From positions 124,001 through 188,000 of the forward strand of contig JAGWUH010000001.1 in NCBI GenBank assembly GCA_028868535.1: a DNA stretch of 64,000 bases, given 5' to 3'. The stretch is from Sphingomonadales bacterium (GTDB lineage: Bacteria > Pseudomonadota > Alphaproteobacteria > Sphingomonadales > Sphingomonadaceae). The notes below the pieces were generated by a model that worked only from the letters and a program-made list of their open reading frames with translations, did not search any database and had not been told where the DNA came from. The translations under genes were made by a program, and so were the position numbers. This document shows, piece by piece, positions 18,192 through 27,023 of the stretch; the stretch's first letter is position 1; every line of letters begins with the position of its first letter.

Positions 18192-18205
18192 TGTTCAAAT
18201 GAACA
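18192..18205. promoter_or_regulatory. Palindromic operator upstream of the antitoxin gene
   Basis: TGTTCA-AA-TGAACA is a perfect 14-bp inverted repeat. On the minus strand a TATATG (possible -10) follows, and then the antitoxin ribosome site. The palindrome would cover the -35 area, the expected arrangement for autorepression by the antitoxin or complex. Confidence 0.55.
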
Positions 18206-18232
18206 GAGGCTGTCGCGGCCGGCAGCGCGGCA

Positions 18233-19213
18233 TCATCCGGTCGCAAGCACCACCCTTCCCGCGGTCTGCCCCGCGAAGGCGTCGGCCATGGCGGCGGCGA
18301 AGTCCTCGAACGCGTAAGTCTTGCCGATCACGGGGCGCAGGTGGCCGGCGGCGGCCCACTCCATCATCCGGGCGCGCGTGGTGGCCATGCGCTCGGGCTC
18401 GCGTTCGCCGAAGACGCGCAGTTGCACGCCGATCAGGCTGGCGGTCTTGACCAGCGGCAGGTTGGTCTTGAGCGCGGCGATGCCGCCGGTGAAGCCGATC
18501 ACCAGGTAGCGGCCGTCATACCCCAGGGTGCGGAAGGCCGGGTCGGTCACGTCGCCGCCGACCGGGTCGAAGACGACGTCGATCGAACCCGTACCGCCGG
18601 CCGCGCCCTTGACGTCGTCGCGCCAGCTCGCGCTGCGGGTGTCGATCGCGGCGTCGGCGCCGGCCTGGAGTGCGAGGGCGCGCTTGTCCGGGGTCGAAGC
18701 GCTGGCGACGACGCGGGCACCGAGCGCCTTGCCGACCTGGATCGCGGCGATGCCGGTGGCGCCGCCCGCACCGAGCACCAGCAGCACCTCTCCGGGGGCG
18801 AGGCGGCCGCGATCGCACAGAGCGTGCGTGGCGGTGAGGTAGCTCGGCGGGAACACCGCGGCCTGTTCGAGGCTCATGCCGGCGGGAACCTGCGCGAAGC
18901 TCGCGGCACGGAAGGTGCCTTCCTCGGCGAAGATGCCGCCGAAGCTGCTGCCCATTACCGCGTCGCCGGGGGCACGGCCGGTGACGCCTTCGCCCACCTC
19001 GATCACTTCGCCCGCGCATTCGCTGCCGGGGATGAAGGGGAGCGGCGGGGTCACCTGGTACTTGCCCATCGCGGTGAGCACGTCGACGTAGGACACGCCG
19101 ATCGCCCGGATCGCGACGCGGATCTCGCCCTTGCCGGGCGCGCGGGCAGGCACCTCGCGGATCGCGTAGGCTTCGGGGCCGCCGAACGCATCGGCGATGA
19201 TCGCGCGGGGCAT
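18233..19213 (-). CDS. NADPH:quinone oxidoreductase-like MDR-superfamily protein
   Basis: A 326-residue medium-chain reductase/dehydrogenase. The N-terminal GroES-like domain has IPGSECAGEVIEVGEGV, followed by the Rossmann motif GAGGATGIAAIQVGKALGA near 150. Structural zinc cysteines are missing, which places it with quinone oxidoreductases and enoyl reductases rather than zinc alcohol dehydrogenases. The start overlaps the SDR 3 stop by one base. It is the last gene of the minus-strand operon led by the MarR gene. Confidence 0.88.
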   Translation of the reverse strand: MPRAIIADAFGGPEAYAIREVPARAPGKGEIRVAIRAIGVSYVDVLTAMGKYQVTPPLPFIPGSECAGEVIEVGEGVTGRAPGDAVMGSSFGGIFAEEGTFRAASFAQVPAGMSLEQAAVFPPSYLTATHALCDRGRLAPGEVLLVLGAGGATGIAAIQVGKALGARVVASASTPDKRALALQAGADAAIDTRSASWRDDVKGAAGGTGSIDVVFDPVGGDVTDPAFRTLGYDGRYLVIGFTGGIAALKTNLPLVKTASLIGVQLRVFGEREPERMATTRARMMEWAAAGHLRPVIGKTYAFEDFAAAMADAFAGQTAGRVVLATG

Positions 19214-19971
19214 CAGTGCTGCCCCCCGTCGCAGCGCACGAGCGCGGCGGTGACGTTGACCGAGGCGGGTGAGGCCAGGAACAGCGCGGTGGTGACGATG
19301 TCCTCCGGGTTGGCGGCGTGACCACGGGGGATGGCGATCGGGCCCTGGCCCTTGTCCGGCCAGGCCTCGACGATGTCGGTGCGGAAGGCGCCGGGCGAGA
19401 GCGTGTTGACGCGCACGTGCGGCGCGTATTCCCAGGCAAGGCTGCGCGACATCGCGTTGAGCGCGGCCTTGGAGGAGCCGTAGGGGACGACTTCGGGCAG
19501 CGGCATCAGCGAGCCCGACGAGGTGACGTTGATGATGCAGCCGCCCGCTTCCCCGCGCGCACCGGCGTCGAACATCCGCTTGCCGACCTGGCTGGCGAGG
19601 CGGAACGGGCCCTTGAAGTTGAGGTTGAGCACGGAATCGAACAGCGCCTCGGTCACCTCGTGGCTGGGCACGCGCGGGCTCATCCCGGCGTTGTTCACAA
19701 GGATATCCACACGGCCGAAGGCGGTATAGGCTTCCTCCACCAGCCGATCGCAGGCGTCCCACTTGCCGACGTGGGCCGAGATGGCGAGCGCGCGGCGGCC
19801 GAGAGCGCGGCACTCCTCCGCCACCCTCTCGCAATTGTCGAGCTTGCGGCTGGCGATGATGACGTCGGCGCCGCGCTCGGCGAACGCCTTGACCATCTGG
19901 TAGCCGAGCCCGCGCGAGCCCCCGGTGACGAGCGCGACCTTGCCGGTGAAATCAAACAGCGGGTCCATCAT
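19213..19971 (-). CDS. Short-chain dehydrogenase/reductase (SDR) 3
   Basis: A 252-residue classical SDR. TGGSRGLG is at residues 16-23, NNAGMSPR near 95, catalytic YGSSK near 165, and SPGAFRTDIVEAW follows. The start overlaps the acyl-CoA dehydrogenase stop (ATGATG/TGA), so the two are translationally coupled. It likely oxidises a hydroxyacyl or alcohol intermediate of the same pathway. Confidence 0.9.
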   Translation of the reverse strand: MMDPLFDFTGKVALVTGGSRGLGYQMVKAFAERGADVIIASRKLDNCERVAEECRALGRRALAISAHVGKWDACDRLVEEAYTAFGRVDILVNNAGMSPRVPSHEVTEALFDSVLNLNFKGPFRLASQVGKRMFDAGARGEAGGCIINVTSSGSLMPLPEVVPYGSSKAALNAMSRSLAWEYAPHVRVNTLSPGAFRTDIVEAWPDKGQGPIAIPRGHAANPEDIVTTALFLASPASVNVTAALVRCDGGQH

Positions 19972-21278
19972 TCGGCGTCCAGGTAGTGGGGGAAGCGGGC
20001 CTTCGCCGCTGCCAGCCGGGTGGGTACGTGCTCGCTCGGGAACAGCCCGGGCGCGGGCCTGGCCTTCTTCAGGTAGGCACGGGCGAGCTGGCTCTTGTGA
20101 ACGTCGGTCGGTCCGTCGGCGAAGGCCAGCGCCATGTGGCCCGCGTACCAGTCGGCCAGCGGCATCTCGAGGCTGATGCCGAGCGAGCCGTGCAGCTCGA
20201 GCGCCTTGCCGACGATGTCGTGGTAGACCTGCGCCATTGCCACCTTGCACATGCCGATGTGGTTGCGGCTGGCGCCGTGCGGCATCCGCCCGGCCTCGAT
20301 CTCGTCGATGATCCACGCGGTCTTCAGCACCAGCAGGCGGAACTGTTCGAGCTGGATGATCGATTCGGCGATCTTGGCCTGGACCATCTGGTGATCGCCG
20401 AGCATCCGGCCCTTGGTGCGGCGCGAGACCGCGCGTTCGAGCATCATGTCGATCGCGCGCTGGCAACGGCCGACGGTGCGCATCGCGTGGTGAATGCGGC
20501 CGCCGCCGAGCCGGGCCTGCGCGACCTTGAACCCTTCGCCGGGGTTGCCGAGCATGTAGTCGAGCGGGACGCGGCACCGGTTGTAGCGGACATAGCACGA
20601 CTGGCCGTCGTCGATCGTCTCCTGCGCGCCGGCGATGCCGACGTTGCGGATGATCTCGAAGCCGGGGGTGTCGGTGGGCACGATGAACATGCTCATCCGC
20701 TCGGTCAGCTTCGCCTCGGCATCGGTGACGCAGATGACCAGGCAGAAGGCGGCATGGCGCGCATTCGACGAGAACCACTTCTCGCCCTCGATCACCCATT
20801 CATCGCCGTCTCGCCAGGCCTTGCAGGTGAATTCGCCCGGGTCGGCGCCGCCTTGCGGCTCGGTCATCGAGAAGCACGAGACGATCTCGCCGGCCATCAG
20901 CGGATCGAGGTACTTGCGCTTCTGCTCGTCGGTGCCGAACAGCGCCAGGATCTCGGCATTGCCGGTATCGGGTGCGGCGGTGCCGAACACCGTCGGCGCC
21001 CAGTTGGAGCGGCCGAGGATCTCGTTCATCAGGCCGAGCTTGACCTGGCCATAGCCCGGACCGCCGAGGTTGCGGCCGAGGTGGCAGGCCCACAGCCCCT
21101 GCGCCTTGACCTGCTCCTGCAACGGCTTGAGGTGGCGCAGCGCCGGCTTGTAGGTCTTGTCGTACATGGCGTTGGGGCCGGGAAACAGCAGGTCCATCGT
21201 CTCGCACTCGTCGCGGACGAACTGCGCCATCCAGTCGAGCTTGGCCTGGAATTCGGGCTCTACGGAAAAATCGATCAT
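19968..21278 (-). CDS. Acyl-CoA dehydrogenase (ACAD10/11-like)
   Basis: A 436-residue FAD enzyme introducing a double bond into an acyl-CoA. FSMTEPQGGADPGEF (residues 137-151) contacts flavin and substrate, EKWFSSNARHAAF follows, and EMPLADWYAGHMALAFADGPTDVHK is the C-terminal signature of the ACAD10/11 branch. AGGAGAGGA precedes the ATG at 21278. The neighbour upstream is an aminoglycoside-phosphotransferase-fold protein. In the ACAD10/11 proteins the same two domains are fused and act on 4-hydroxyacyl-CoAs by phosphorylation and elimination, so these two genes may work together (inference). Confidence 0.93.
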   Translation of the reverse strand: MIDFSVEPEFQAKLDWMAQFVRDECETMDLLFPGPNAMYDKTYKPALRHLKPLQEQVKAQGLWACHLGRNLGGPGYGQVKLGLMNEILGRSNWAPTVFGTAAPDTGNAEILALFGTDEQKRKYLDPLMAGEIVSCFSMTEPQGGADPGEFTCKAWRDGDEWVIEGEKWFSSNARHAAFCLVICVTDAEAKLTERMSMFIVPTDTPGFEIIRNVGIAGAQETIDDGQSCYVRYNRCRVPLDYMLGNPGEGFKVAQARLGGGRIHHAMRTVGRCQRAIDMMLERAVSRRTKGRMLGDHQMVQAKIAESIIQLEQFRLLVLKTAWIIDEIEAGRMPHGASRNHIGMCKVAMAQVYHDIVGKALELHGSLGISLEMPLADWYAGHMALAFADGPTDVHKSQLARAYLKKARPAPGLFPSEHVPTRLAAAKARFPHYLDAE

Positions 21279-21295
21279 GGGTCCTCTCCTGATAG

Positions 21296-22375
21296 TCAGC
21301 CGGCGCGCGCAACCTGGCGCGCGACTTCGGCAAAGCACTGGTCGACGATGCGGGCGAAGAACCGGCCGGTCTCCTTGGGCAGGTGGCCGGCTTCCGCCGC
21401 CGCCACCTTGTATTCGAGCAGGCAGCCCGACTTGAACTTGGCGAGGATCGAGAACCATTCGAAGTCGCGGATGTCGCGGCCGGTGCCGGCGCAGTAATAG
21501 CGCGCCAGTTCCTGCTTGGTCGGGAACTGGGCCGGATCGTTGAGCGCGGTGGGGAATTCCTTGCCCGGCTCGTCCTCATCGCGCATGCCGCCGGTGAACC
21601 AGCCCATGTCGATCATCGGATCGCCGATCGTCGACAGCTCCCAGTCGATCATCGCCGCCAGCCGCGCCGGAGGCCCGTGGCGGAACATCATGTTGGGCGT
21701 GCCGACATCCCCATGGATGATCCCGCGCACCTCGCGCGGGGTGTGGGCGTGGCGCAGCCAGTCCTCGGCCTCGGCGATGCCCTTGAGCTCGCGGCGCTGG
21801 TAGCCGGGATACTTCTCGGGATAGGAATTGAGCTGGCCGACCCAGCGATCGACCTGGCGTTCGAGGAACTTGCCGGGCTTGCCGTAGTCCTCCAGCCCGA
21901 TCGCGACGTAATCGACATTGGCCAGCTGAATCAGCCCGTCGACGATCGCGAAGGGAATGCCGTAGGCATAAGGCATCGTGTCGAACGGCGGTTCGTTATG
22001 AATCTTCTCGTCGCGCAGGTTCGGCGCCCAGCCGTTGACCTTTTCCATCACGTAGAAGCGGCCACCGATCAGGCCGGGATCGTCACAGACGGCGTAGCAG
22101 TGCGGGTGCGGCACGTCGGTCCGGTTGAGCGCGGTCAGCACCCGCGCCTCGCGCAGCACGCCTTTCTCCGCGCCCGGCGGCGGCACCGCCGGCGGGCGCC
22201 GCAGGACCATCTCGCCTTCGCCGCGATCGAGGGTGAGCACCACGTTCGAGGTGCCGCCCGACAGGACCTGGGTGCGCAGCGGCCCCTTGCCCAGTTCCGG
22301 CACATGGGCGTCCAGCCAGTCGGTCAGCGGACCGATCGGCGCCAGTTCATCCAGGTTGTGCACGATCCCGCTCAT
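21296..22375 (-). CDS. Phosphotransferase-family protein (APH fold, ACAD10/11 kinase-like)
   Basis: A 359-residue kinase-fold protein. The N-lobe has LSGGTSNVVL, the catalytic loop is H221-G-D223-x4-N228, and the metal-binding D244 is in AMIDWELSTIGDP. All catalytic residues of the family are present. AGGAGAGG precedes the ATG. It sits 17 bases upstream of the acyl-CoA dehydrogenase. By analogy with ACAD10/11 it may phosphorylate a 4-hydroxyacyl-CoA rather than an antibiotic. I see nothing to indicate a resistance role. Confidence 0.88.
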   Translation of the reverse strand: MSGIVHNLDELAPIGPLTDWLDAHVPELGKGPLRTQVLSGGTSNVVLTLDRGEGEMVLRRPPAVPPPGAEKGVLREARVLTALNRTDVPHPHCYAVCDDPGLIGGRFYVMEKVNGWAPNLRDEKIHNEPPFDTMPYAYGIPFAIVDGLIQLANVDYVAIGLEDYGKPGKFLERQVDRWVGQLNSYPEKYPGYQRRELKGIAEAEDWLRHAHTPREVRGIIHGDVGTPNMMFRHGPPARLAAMIDWELSTIGDPMIDMGWFTGGMRDEDEPGKEFPTALNDPAQFPTKQELARYYCAGTGRDIRDFEWFSILAKFKSGCLLEYKVAAAEAGHLPKETGRFFARIVDQCFAEVARQVARAG

Positions 22376-22429
22376 CCGCCTCTCCTATTCAATGTCCTGC
22401 CCCCCTGCCCGCTTCGGCCCGGGTCCAAC

Positions 22430-22894
22430 CTAGCCTCCCGCCCTCAGGCGTTCTTCCAGGGCGCGCCGGATCGTGCGCAGCAGCCGGGTCGCCTCGTGCG
22501 CGGTTTCGGCGTCGACCGCGGCCGAAAGCCCGGCGCCGAGCGCCTCCGCCGCCGCGTCCGCCTCGCGCTTCATCGCAATGCCCCGCGCCGTCGGCACCAG
22601 CAGGCCGGCGCGCTTGTGGTCGGGGTTGGCGGCGGTCTCGATCAGGCCGCGCGCGACCAGCGCATTGGTCGCGCGCTGGACGAGCTGGCGCGGCGAACCG
22701 AGCGAGCGGCCGATCTGCGGCACCGTCGGCGGCCGTTCCGCCTCGACCACCGCGTTCAGCACCATCATTTCCGATTCGCCGAGACCGATCGCCCGGCGCG
22801 AGGCCGCGAACGTCGTCTTCAGGCGACCGTTGAGGCGGCTGATCTCGTCGACCAGACCCACCAGCGGGTGACGCGAATCGAATTTGCCATCCAT
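22430..22894 (-). CDS. MarR-family regulator
   Basis: A 154-residue winged-helix regulator. The recognition region is PPTVPQIGRSLGSPRQLVQRATNALVARGLIE, with the wing segment ANPDHKRAGLLVPTARG. I chose the ATG at 22894 (MDGKFDSRH); the frame upstream is spurious. A palindrome and a direct repeat lie immediately upstream. The gene leads, by 54 bases, the kinase/acyl-CoA dehydrogenase/SDR/quinone oxidoreductase genes, so it probably represses itself and this operon. The ligand would be a pathway intermediate, possibly an acyl-CoA. Confidence 0.88.
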   Translation of the reverse strand: MDGKFDSRHPLVGLVDEISRLNGRLKTTFAASRRAIGLGESEMMVLNAVVEAERPPTVPQIGRSLGSPRQLVQRATNALVARGLIETAANPDHKRAGLLVPTARGIAMKREADAAAEALGAGLSAAVDAETAHEATRLLRTIRRALEERLRAGG

Positions 22895-22900
22895 GAGGGT

Positions 22901-22929
22901 GATCGTGTCATTTTGACATGATCGTGTCA
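22901..22929. promoter_or_regulatory. MarR-type operator with palindrome and direct repeats
   Basis: TGTCA-TTT-TGACA (22906-22918) is a perfect inverted repeat. GATCGTGTCA also occurs twice, at 22901-22910 and 22920-22929, 19 bases apart. The block starts seven bases before the MarR start codon. Its position over the probable promoter and ribosome site fits autorepression, and it may also affect the divergent protease gene. Confidence 0.6.
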
Positions 22930-23022
22930 AATTCCTTTCATTCCGGCCTTCCGCGCGCAGGACCCGCGTTGCGTCGGCCGGGCGCTTCTCCGCTCGCCGG
23001 CCATGCGGCGCCGTTAAGCTTG

Positions 23023-23065
23023 TCCCGCAATGCAAGCTTCACCCTTTCCGGCAAGCTTCGCGGGA
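23023..23065 (+). other. Possible hairpin in the protease leader
   Basis: TCCCGC (23023-23028) pairs with GCGGGA (23060-23065). Inside, AAGCTT (23034-23039) can pair with AAGCTT (23053-23058). It lies 73-115 bases before the subtilase start. Whether it matters for expression is unknown. Confidence 0.25.
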
Positions 23066-23138
23066 GCACCGGATTGACGGGAAGCGTGCCGGGTTCCGCC
23101 CGCACGCCAGCGCCAATGCCGCCACAGGGGATCATTCG

Positions 23139-25502
23139 ATGAGCATCCGGCCCGCGCCCGCACGTCCGTCTCGCCGCCCATTCGCCATTCGTGGCCGCCG
23201 CTCCGGCGGGCTCGCCTTGGGGCTCCTCGGCTCGGCCGCCGGCATCCCGGCGGCATACGCCCAGGATGCGGTCGCCGCCGCCGATGTCACGCCCCTGGCG
23301 ACGACGGCGGTCAATCCCAATGCCGCCGACTGGACGCTGATCAACCTCAAACCCGCCGACGTCACCGCCGCCGCCGGGGGCGCCGGGGCCAAGGTGGCGC
23401 TGCTCGACGGACCGACCGACTGCCGCGATACCGACCTTGCCGGGCGCTGCATCAACATCCGGGTCTCCGGCGCGACGTACACCGGCTACAGCACGCACGG
23501 CACGCACACCGCCGGTATCATCGCGGGCGCGAGGTTCGGCATCGCCACCGGCACCTCGGTGATCAATTATGGCGTGTTCGACGACAAGGGCTGGGTCGCC
23601 AACGGCACCCTGCTCAGCACGATCTGGCGGGATGCCTATGCGCGCGGCGCGTCGATCGCCAGCATGAGCTTCGGCTGCGCGAAGACGGCGCTGTGCTTCG
23701 GCGGGTCCGACATCGCGACGATGGCGCAGGCATCGGTGCCAATGCTCTACGTCAAGGCTGCTGGCAACGACGGCGTTGCCCTAGGCAACGAAAGCACCGG
23801 GGTGAACAGCGCGACGATCACTGCCGCCATGAACCGGGTCCTGCTGGTCGGCAGCGTCAACGCCGCGGGCGTGATCAGCAGCTTTTCCAATCGCCCGGGT
23901 GACGGGTGCGCCTTGGCCATGGGCAGCACGACCTGCACCGAGGGCCTGAAATGGAAGTACCATTTCCTCGTCGCCCCCGGCGAGGCGATCTATTCGACCC
24001 TGCCCAACAACACCTATGGATACATGTCGGGCACCAGCATGGCGACCCCGGCGGTGGCCGGGGCGGCGGCGCTGCTCGAGGCGCGCTGGCCCAAGCTCAA
24101 GACCACGCCCGAGACGGTGGCGAAGATCCTGCTGACCAGCGCCACCGATCTCGGAGCGCCCGGGGTCGATGCCGTCTATGGCTACGGCCTGCTCAACGTC
24201 GGCGCCGCGTTCATGGCAAGCGGCTCGGTCACGCTGGTCAGCACGTCGGGCGTTGCCACCGTGGTCAGCGGCAGCACGATCACCACCGGACCGGCGCTCA
24301 AGGGACTTGCAGGCGCGCTCGGCAAGGTCACCGTCTATGACCAGTACGGCCGGGATTACCCCCTGGCGGAAACCGGCGCCCTGGCCAGCCGCACCAGCAT
24401 CCTGGCGATGCGCCAGTTGCTGGGACGCCGACAGGAAGGCGAGATCGAATCGCGCGGCTGGGCGGAGAGCTTCTTCGCCGATGTCCCGCAGCGGCGCGGC
24501 TATGCCCTGTTCGGCGCGGCCGGCGACGTCGCCGGCACCATGCTGGGGATCGATCGCAGCCTGCGCATGGGGGTCGACCTCCCCTTGCGCGGCGGCGGCA
24601 TCGCGCAGTTCCGCATGACCGGCGCCGGCGATCCCCGGCTCGATTTCGCGCGGGACCCGGGGATGCGACCACTGGCAAGTTTCGCCTCCACGGCGTTGCT
24701 GCGCGGCGCGCTGATCTCGAACGCGGTCATCCCGGTGCGGCAGGACGCGCGGCTGATGGTCTATGGCATCGTCACCACCGGCGCCGTCGATGCCCTGCAC
24801 GACTATGATCCCACCGAGATGCGCCTGACCGACAGCGGCTACATGCCGCGCTCGGCATTGTCGGCGACGCGGCAGGAGCGGCGCCAGAGCGGCATCGGCA
24901 TGGGCTACTGGACACGCAGCCGCGACGGTACCGTCCTTGGCGTCAACCTGTCGATGATCGAACAGCGCGGCGGTTATTACACGGTGAGTTCCTCCCTCGC
25001 CGACTTCAACCGTCCGACCCGGATGCTGAATCTCGGCGCGGCGGCGAGCCGCACCGCGGGCGCCTGGGATCTGTCGCTGTCGGGCGAGGTCAGCCGGTTG
25101 AACACCGCGGGCGGTGACGCGGCGATCCGCTTCACCACCGCCACGCTGGTATCCGCCGACCTGTCCGCCGGCAGGAACGGCATCCTGTTCGCCGGAGGCA
25201 AGCACAGCGACACGCTGCGCCTGGCAATCAGCCTGCCGCCGCGCGCGGTGACCGGCAACCTGCGCGTCGATTACATGGCGCCGACGAGCGATGGCCTGGG
25301 CCAGCAGGCGGCAAGCACGATCGTGCCGATCTCGAAGCTGGGTGCCGAACCCGTCCGCGCCGAACTGGCTTACCGGCTCCGTTCGGGGGCGGCGGGGAGC
25401 CGGGGTGCCTGGTCTTTCGGCGTCTCAGGCGGCGTCAACTTCGCGCGGGTGCCCGGCCTTGGCATGGGCGAGGGCATGGCGACGTTCCGACTGGCTTACT
25501 GA
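23139..25502 (+). CDS. Exported S8 (subtilisin-like) serine protease with C-terminal barrel-like region
   Basis: A 787-residue protein with a long basic signal peptide ending AYAQ near residue 42. The catalytic triad is D90 (VALLDG), H120 (THGTHTAG) and S300 (MSGTSMATP), with the oxyanion Asn N210. Residues 440-787 are rich in alternating hydrophobic strands (for example GIGMGYWTRSRDGTVLGVNLSM) and end in FRLAY, with a terminal aromatic residue as in outer-membrane barrels. This suggests an autotransporter-like or surface-anchored protease. It stands alone, divergent from the MarR operon. Confidence 0.87.
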   Translation: MSIRPAPARPSRRPFAIRGRRSGGLALGLLGSAAGIPAAYAQDAVAAADVTPLATTAVNPNAADWTLINLKPADVTAAAGGAGAKVALLDGPTDCRDTDLAGRCINIRVSGATYTGYSTHGTHTAGIIAGARFGIATGTSVINYGVFDDKGWVANGTLLSTIWRDAYARGASIASMSFGCAKTALCFGGSDIATMAQASVPMLYVKAAGNDGVALGNESTGVNSATITAAMNRVLLVGSVNAAGVISSFSNRPGDGCALAMGSTTCTEGLKWKYHFLVAPGEAIYSTLPNNTYGYMSGTSMATPAVAGAAALLEARWPKLKTTPETVAKILLTSATDLGAPGVDAVYGYGLLNVGAAFMASGSVTLVSTSGVATVVSGSTITTGPALKGLAGALGKVTVYDQYGRDYPLAETGALASRTSILAMRQLLGRRQEGEIESRGWAESFFADVPQRRGYALFGAAGDVAGTMLGIDRSLRMGVDLPLRGGGIAQFRMTGAGDPRLDFARDPGMRPLASFASTALLRGALISNAVIPVRQDARLMVYGIVTTGAVDALHDYDPTEMRLTDSGYMPRSALSATRQERRQSGIGMGYWTRSRDGTVLGVNLSMIEQRGGYYTVSSSLADFNRPTRMLNLGAAASRTAGAWDLSLSGEVSRLNTAGGDAAIRFTTATLVSADLSAGRNGILFAGGKHSDTLRLAISLPPRAVTGNLRVDYMAPTSDGLGQQAASTIVPISKLGAEPVRAELAYRLRSGAAGSRGAWSFGVSGGVNFARVPGLGMGEGMATFRLAY

Positions 25503-25522
25503 CGGCGGATCGCCCAATCCCG

Positions 25523-26821
25523 TCATCCTTGCGCCGCGATCAACGCCAGCACGCTGTCGAGGCTCCGGCCGAGATCGTGAGTCGCGAACAGGTTCATGAA
25601 CACCGTCAGCATGTGGAGCTGGTTGCGGGCCTGCTCGTGCGCGACGAAGCGCGGGTCCTGGCGCCCGGTAGCCTCGGCCAGATCGGGGATCGCGCGCAGG
25701 ATCAGCGGCACCGCGTCGAGCAGCCAGCAGATGCCGAGCAGGCCGACCTGGATGTCGAGCTCCAGCCGGATCAGCGCGGGATCGAGCTGCTGCCCGGCCG
25801 GAAGCGCGTCGAACTGCGCCGCGAACAGCGCGATCAGCTCGTCCAGGTGGTCGTCCCAGATCGCCGGTTCGGCGCCCGACAGGGTGCCCCACAGCGCCTG
25901 CGCCACCGGCATCGGGCCGACGCGGCCCCAGTCGATGAAGCCGCAATGGCGCCGGCCATCGGCCCCGCGCCAGAACCAGGCATTGTCGATATTGGCGTTC
26001 CAGTGCGCAAACACGATGCTGCCCGGCCGTCCGAACAGCCATTCGCGCAAGCCCTGCTCGTGCGTGAGGAAGCGCGGCACGTCGCGCGCCAGCCGTTCAT
26101 GGAATTCGGGCGCGCGCAGATGCGCCGGGAGAAGCTGCGGGTAATCCGCGCAGAACTGCGCATAGCGCGCGACGCGATTGCCGAGCTGGCGGGCATCGTG
26201 GCGGATGCGGTCGGCGGCGATGGCCTTGCCGGGATCGAACGCGAACCAGCGGTCGATCCCGGGCGCAAGCCGGCCGGCGCGATGCGCGGCGGCCAGGCGG
26301 CCATTGGTGGCGACGATCGTGCGGTAGTGATCGAGCGCGTCCGGCAGGCGCCAATCGAGGCACTTTTCGTAATGCGGCTCGTTCGCGCCCTGGCCATAGG
26401 GGATGCACTGGGTGATCATCAGCCCGGTGCCGCTCTGTCCGTGGAAATCGCTGAAATAGGCGGCGGGGACCGGGATCGGGAAATCCGGCCCGGTCGACAG
26501 CGCGGCGAAACGGGCCTCGTCCGCCATCTCGAAGCGCTGGTTGTCGCGCAGCGGATCGTCGAAGGCGCGGCTGAACTTGACGAACAGGTCGCTGTGCAGC
26601 GCCGGATCGGCGCGCGCGTACTCGACGCCGAGCAGGACCTTGCGCCCGGTGCTGCCGCGCGGGCAATCGTCGAACCGGGTAATGCGGGCGACGGCGTTGT
26701 CGTCGGGCAGCGCGCCGAACCGGCGGAACGCGGCGGTGAGGAATTCCGGCCCGGCCGCCCGCAGCGCCGCCGGGTGCGCGGGCATCGCCATCCCGTTCAT
26801 GTCGCCCTCGATCCAGTCCAT
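25523..26821 (-). CDS. Phosphotransferase-fold protein with altered catalytic loop
   Basis: A 432-residue protein of the APH/choline-kinase fold. The nucleotide-lobe segment LLGVEYARADPALHSDLFVKFSR is visible. The catalytic loop reads H273-W-N275-A-N-I-D-N280, where the family norm is H-G-D-x4-N, so the base Asp appears replaced by Asn. The metal Asp D298 in GFIDWG is kept. It is therefore either an unusual or an inactive kinase. It is transcribed toward the protease gene and divergently from the crotonase gene at 27024. The role is unknown. Confidence 0.75.
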   Translation of the reverse strand: MDWIEGDMNGMAMPAHPAALRAAGPEFLTAAFRRFGALPDDNAVARITRFDDCPRGSTGRKVLLGVEYARADPALHSDLFVKFSRAFDDPLRDNQRFEMADEARFAALSTGPDFPIPVPAAYFSDFHGQSGTGLMITQCIPYGQGANEPHYEKCLDWRLPDALDHYRTIVATNGRLAAAHRAGRLAPGIDRWFAFDPGKAIAADRIRHDARQLGNRVARYAQFCADYPQLLPAHLRAPEFHERLARDVPRFLTHEQGLREWLFGRPGSIVFAHWNANIDNAWFWRGADGRRHCGFIDWGRVGPMPVAQALWGTLSGAEPAIWDDHLDELIALFAAQFDALPAGQQLDPALIRLELDIQVGLLGICWLLDAVPLILRAIPDLAEATGRQDPRFVAHEQARNQLHMLTVFMNLFATHDLGRSLDSVLALIAAQG

Positions 26822-27023
26822 GCGATCCCGTTTCCCGTCCAGCCGGCAGTTCTTCGCCCCTAGCCGAGGCAGTAAACCGAGTAATTGATTGGATTCGCAA
26901 TGGCGCTAATCTGCGGCTGACCCGGGGGCCGACATGTCGTTGAACGCCTGCCCTGAATGCCCCACACAGCATCCAATCCCGCGCAGTATCGAATCATTGC
27001 GGCAGGCAAGCAAGGAGAGGAAC

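Noticed and set aside
21296..22375. Aminoglycoside resistance gene
   Set aside because: The fold is that of aminoglycoside phosphotransferases, but the operon with an acyl-CoA dehydrogenase and SDRs indicates a metabolic kinase.
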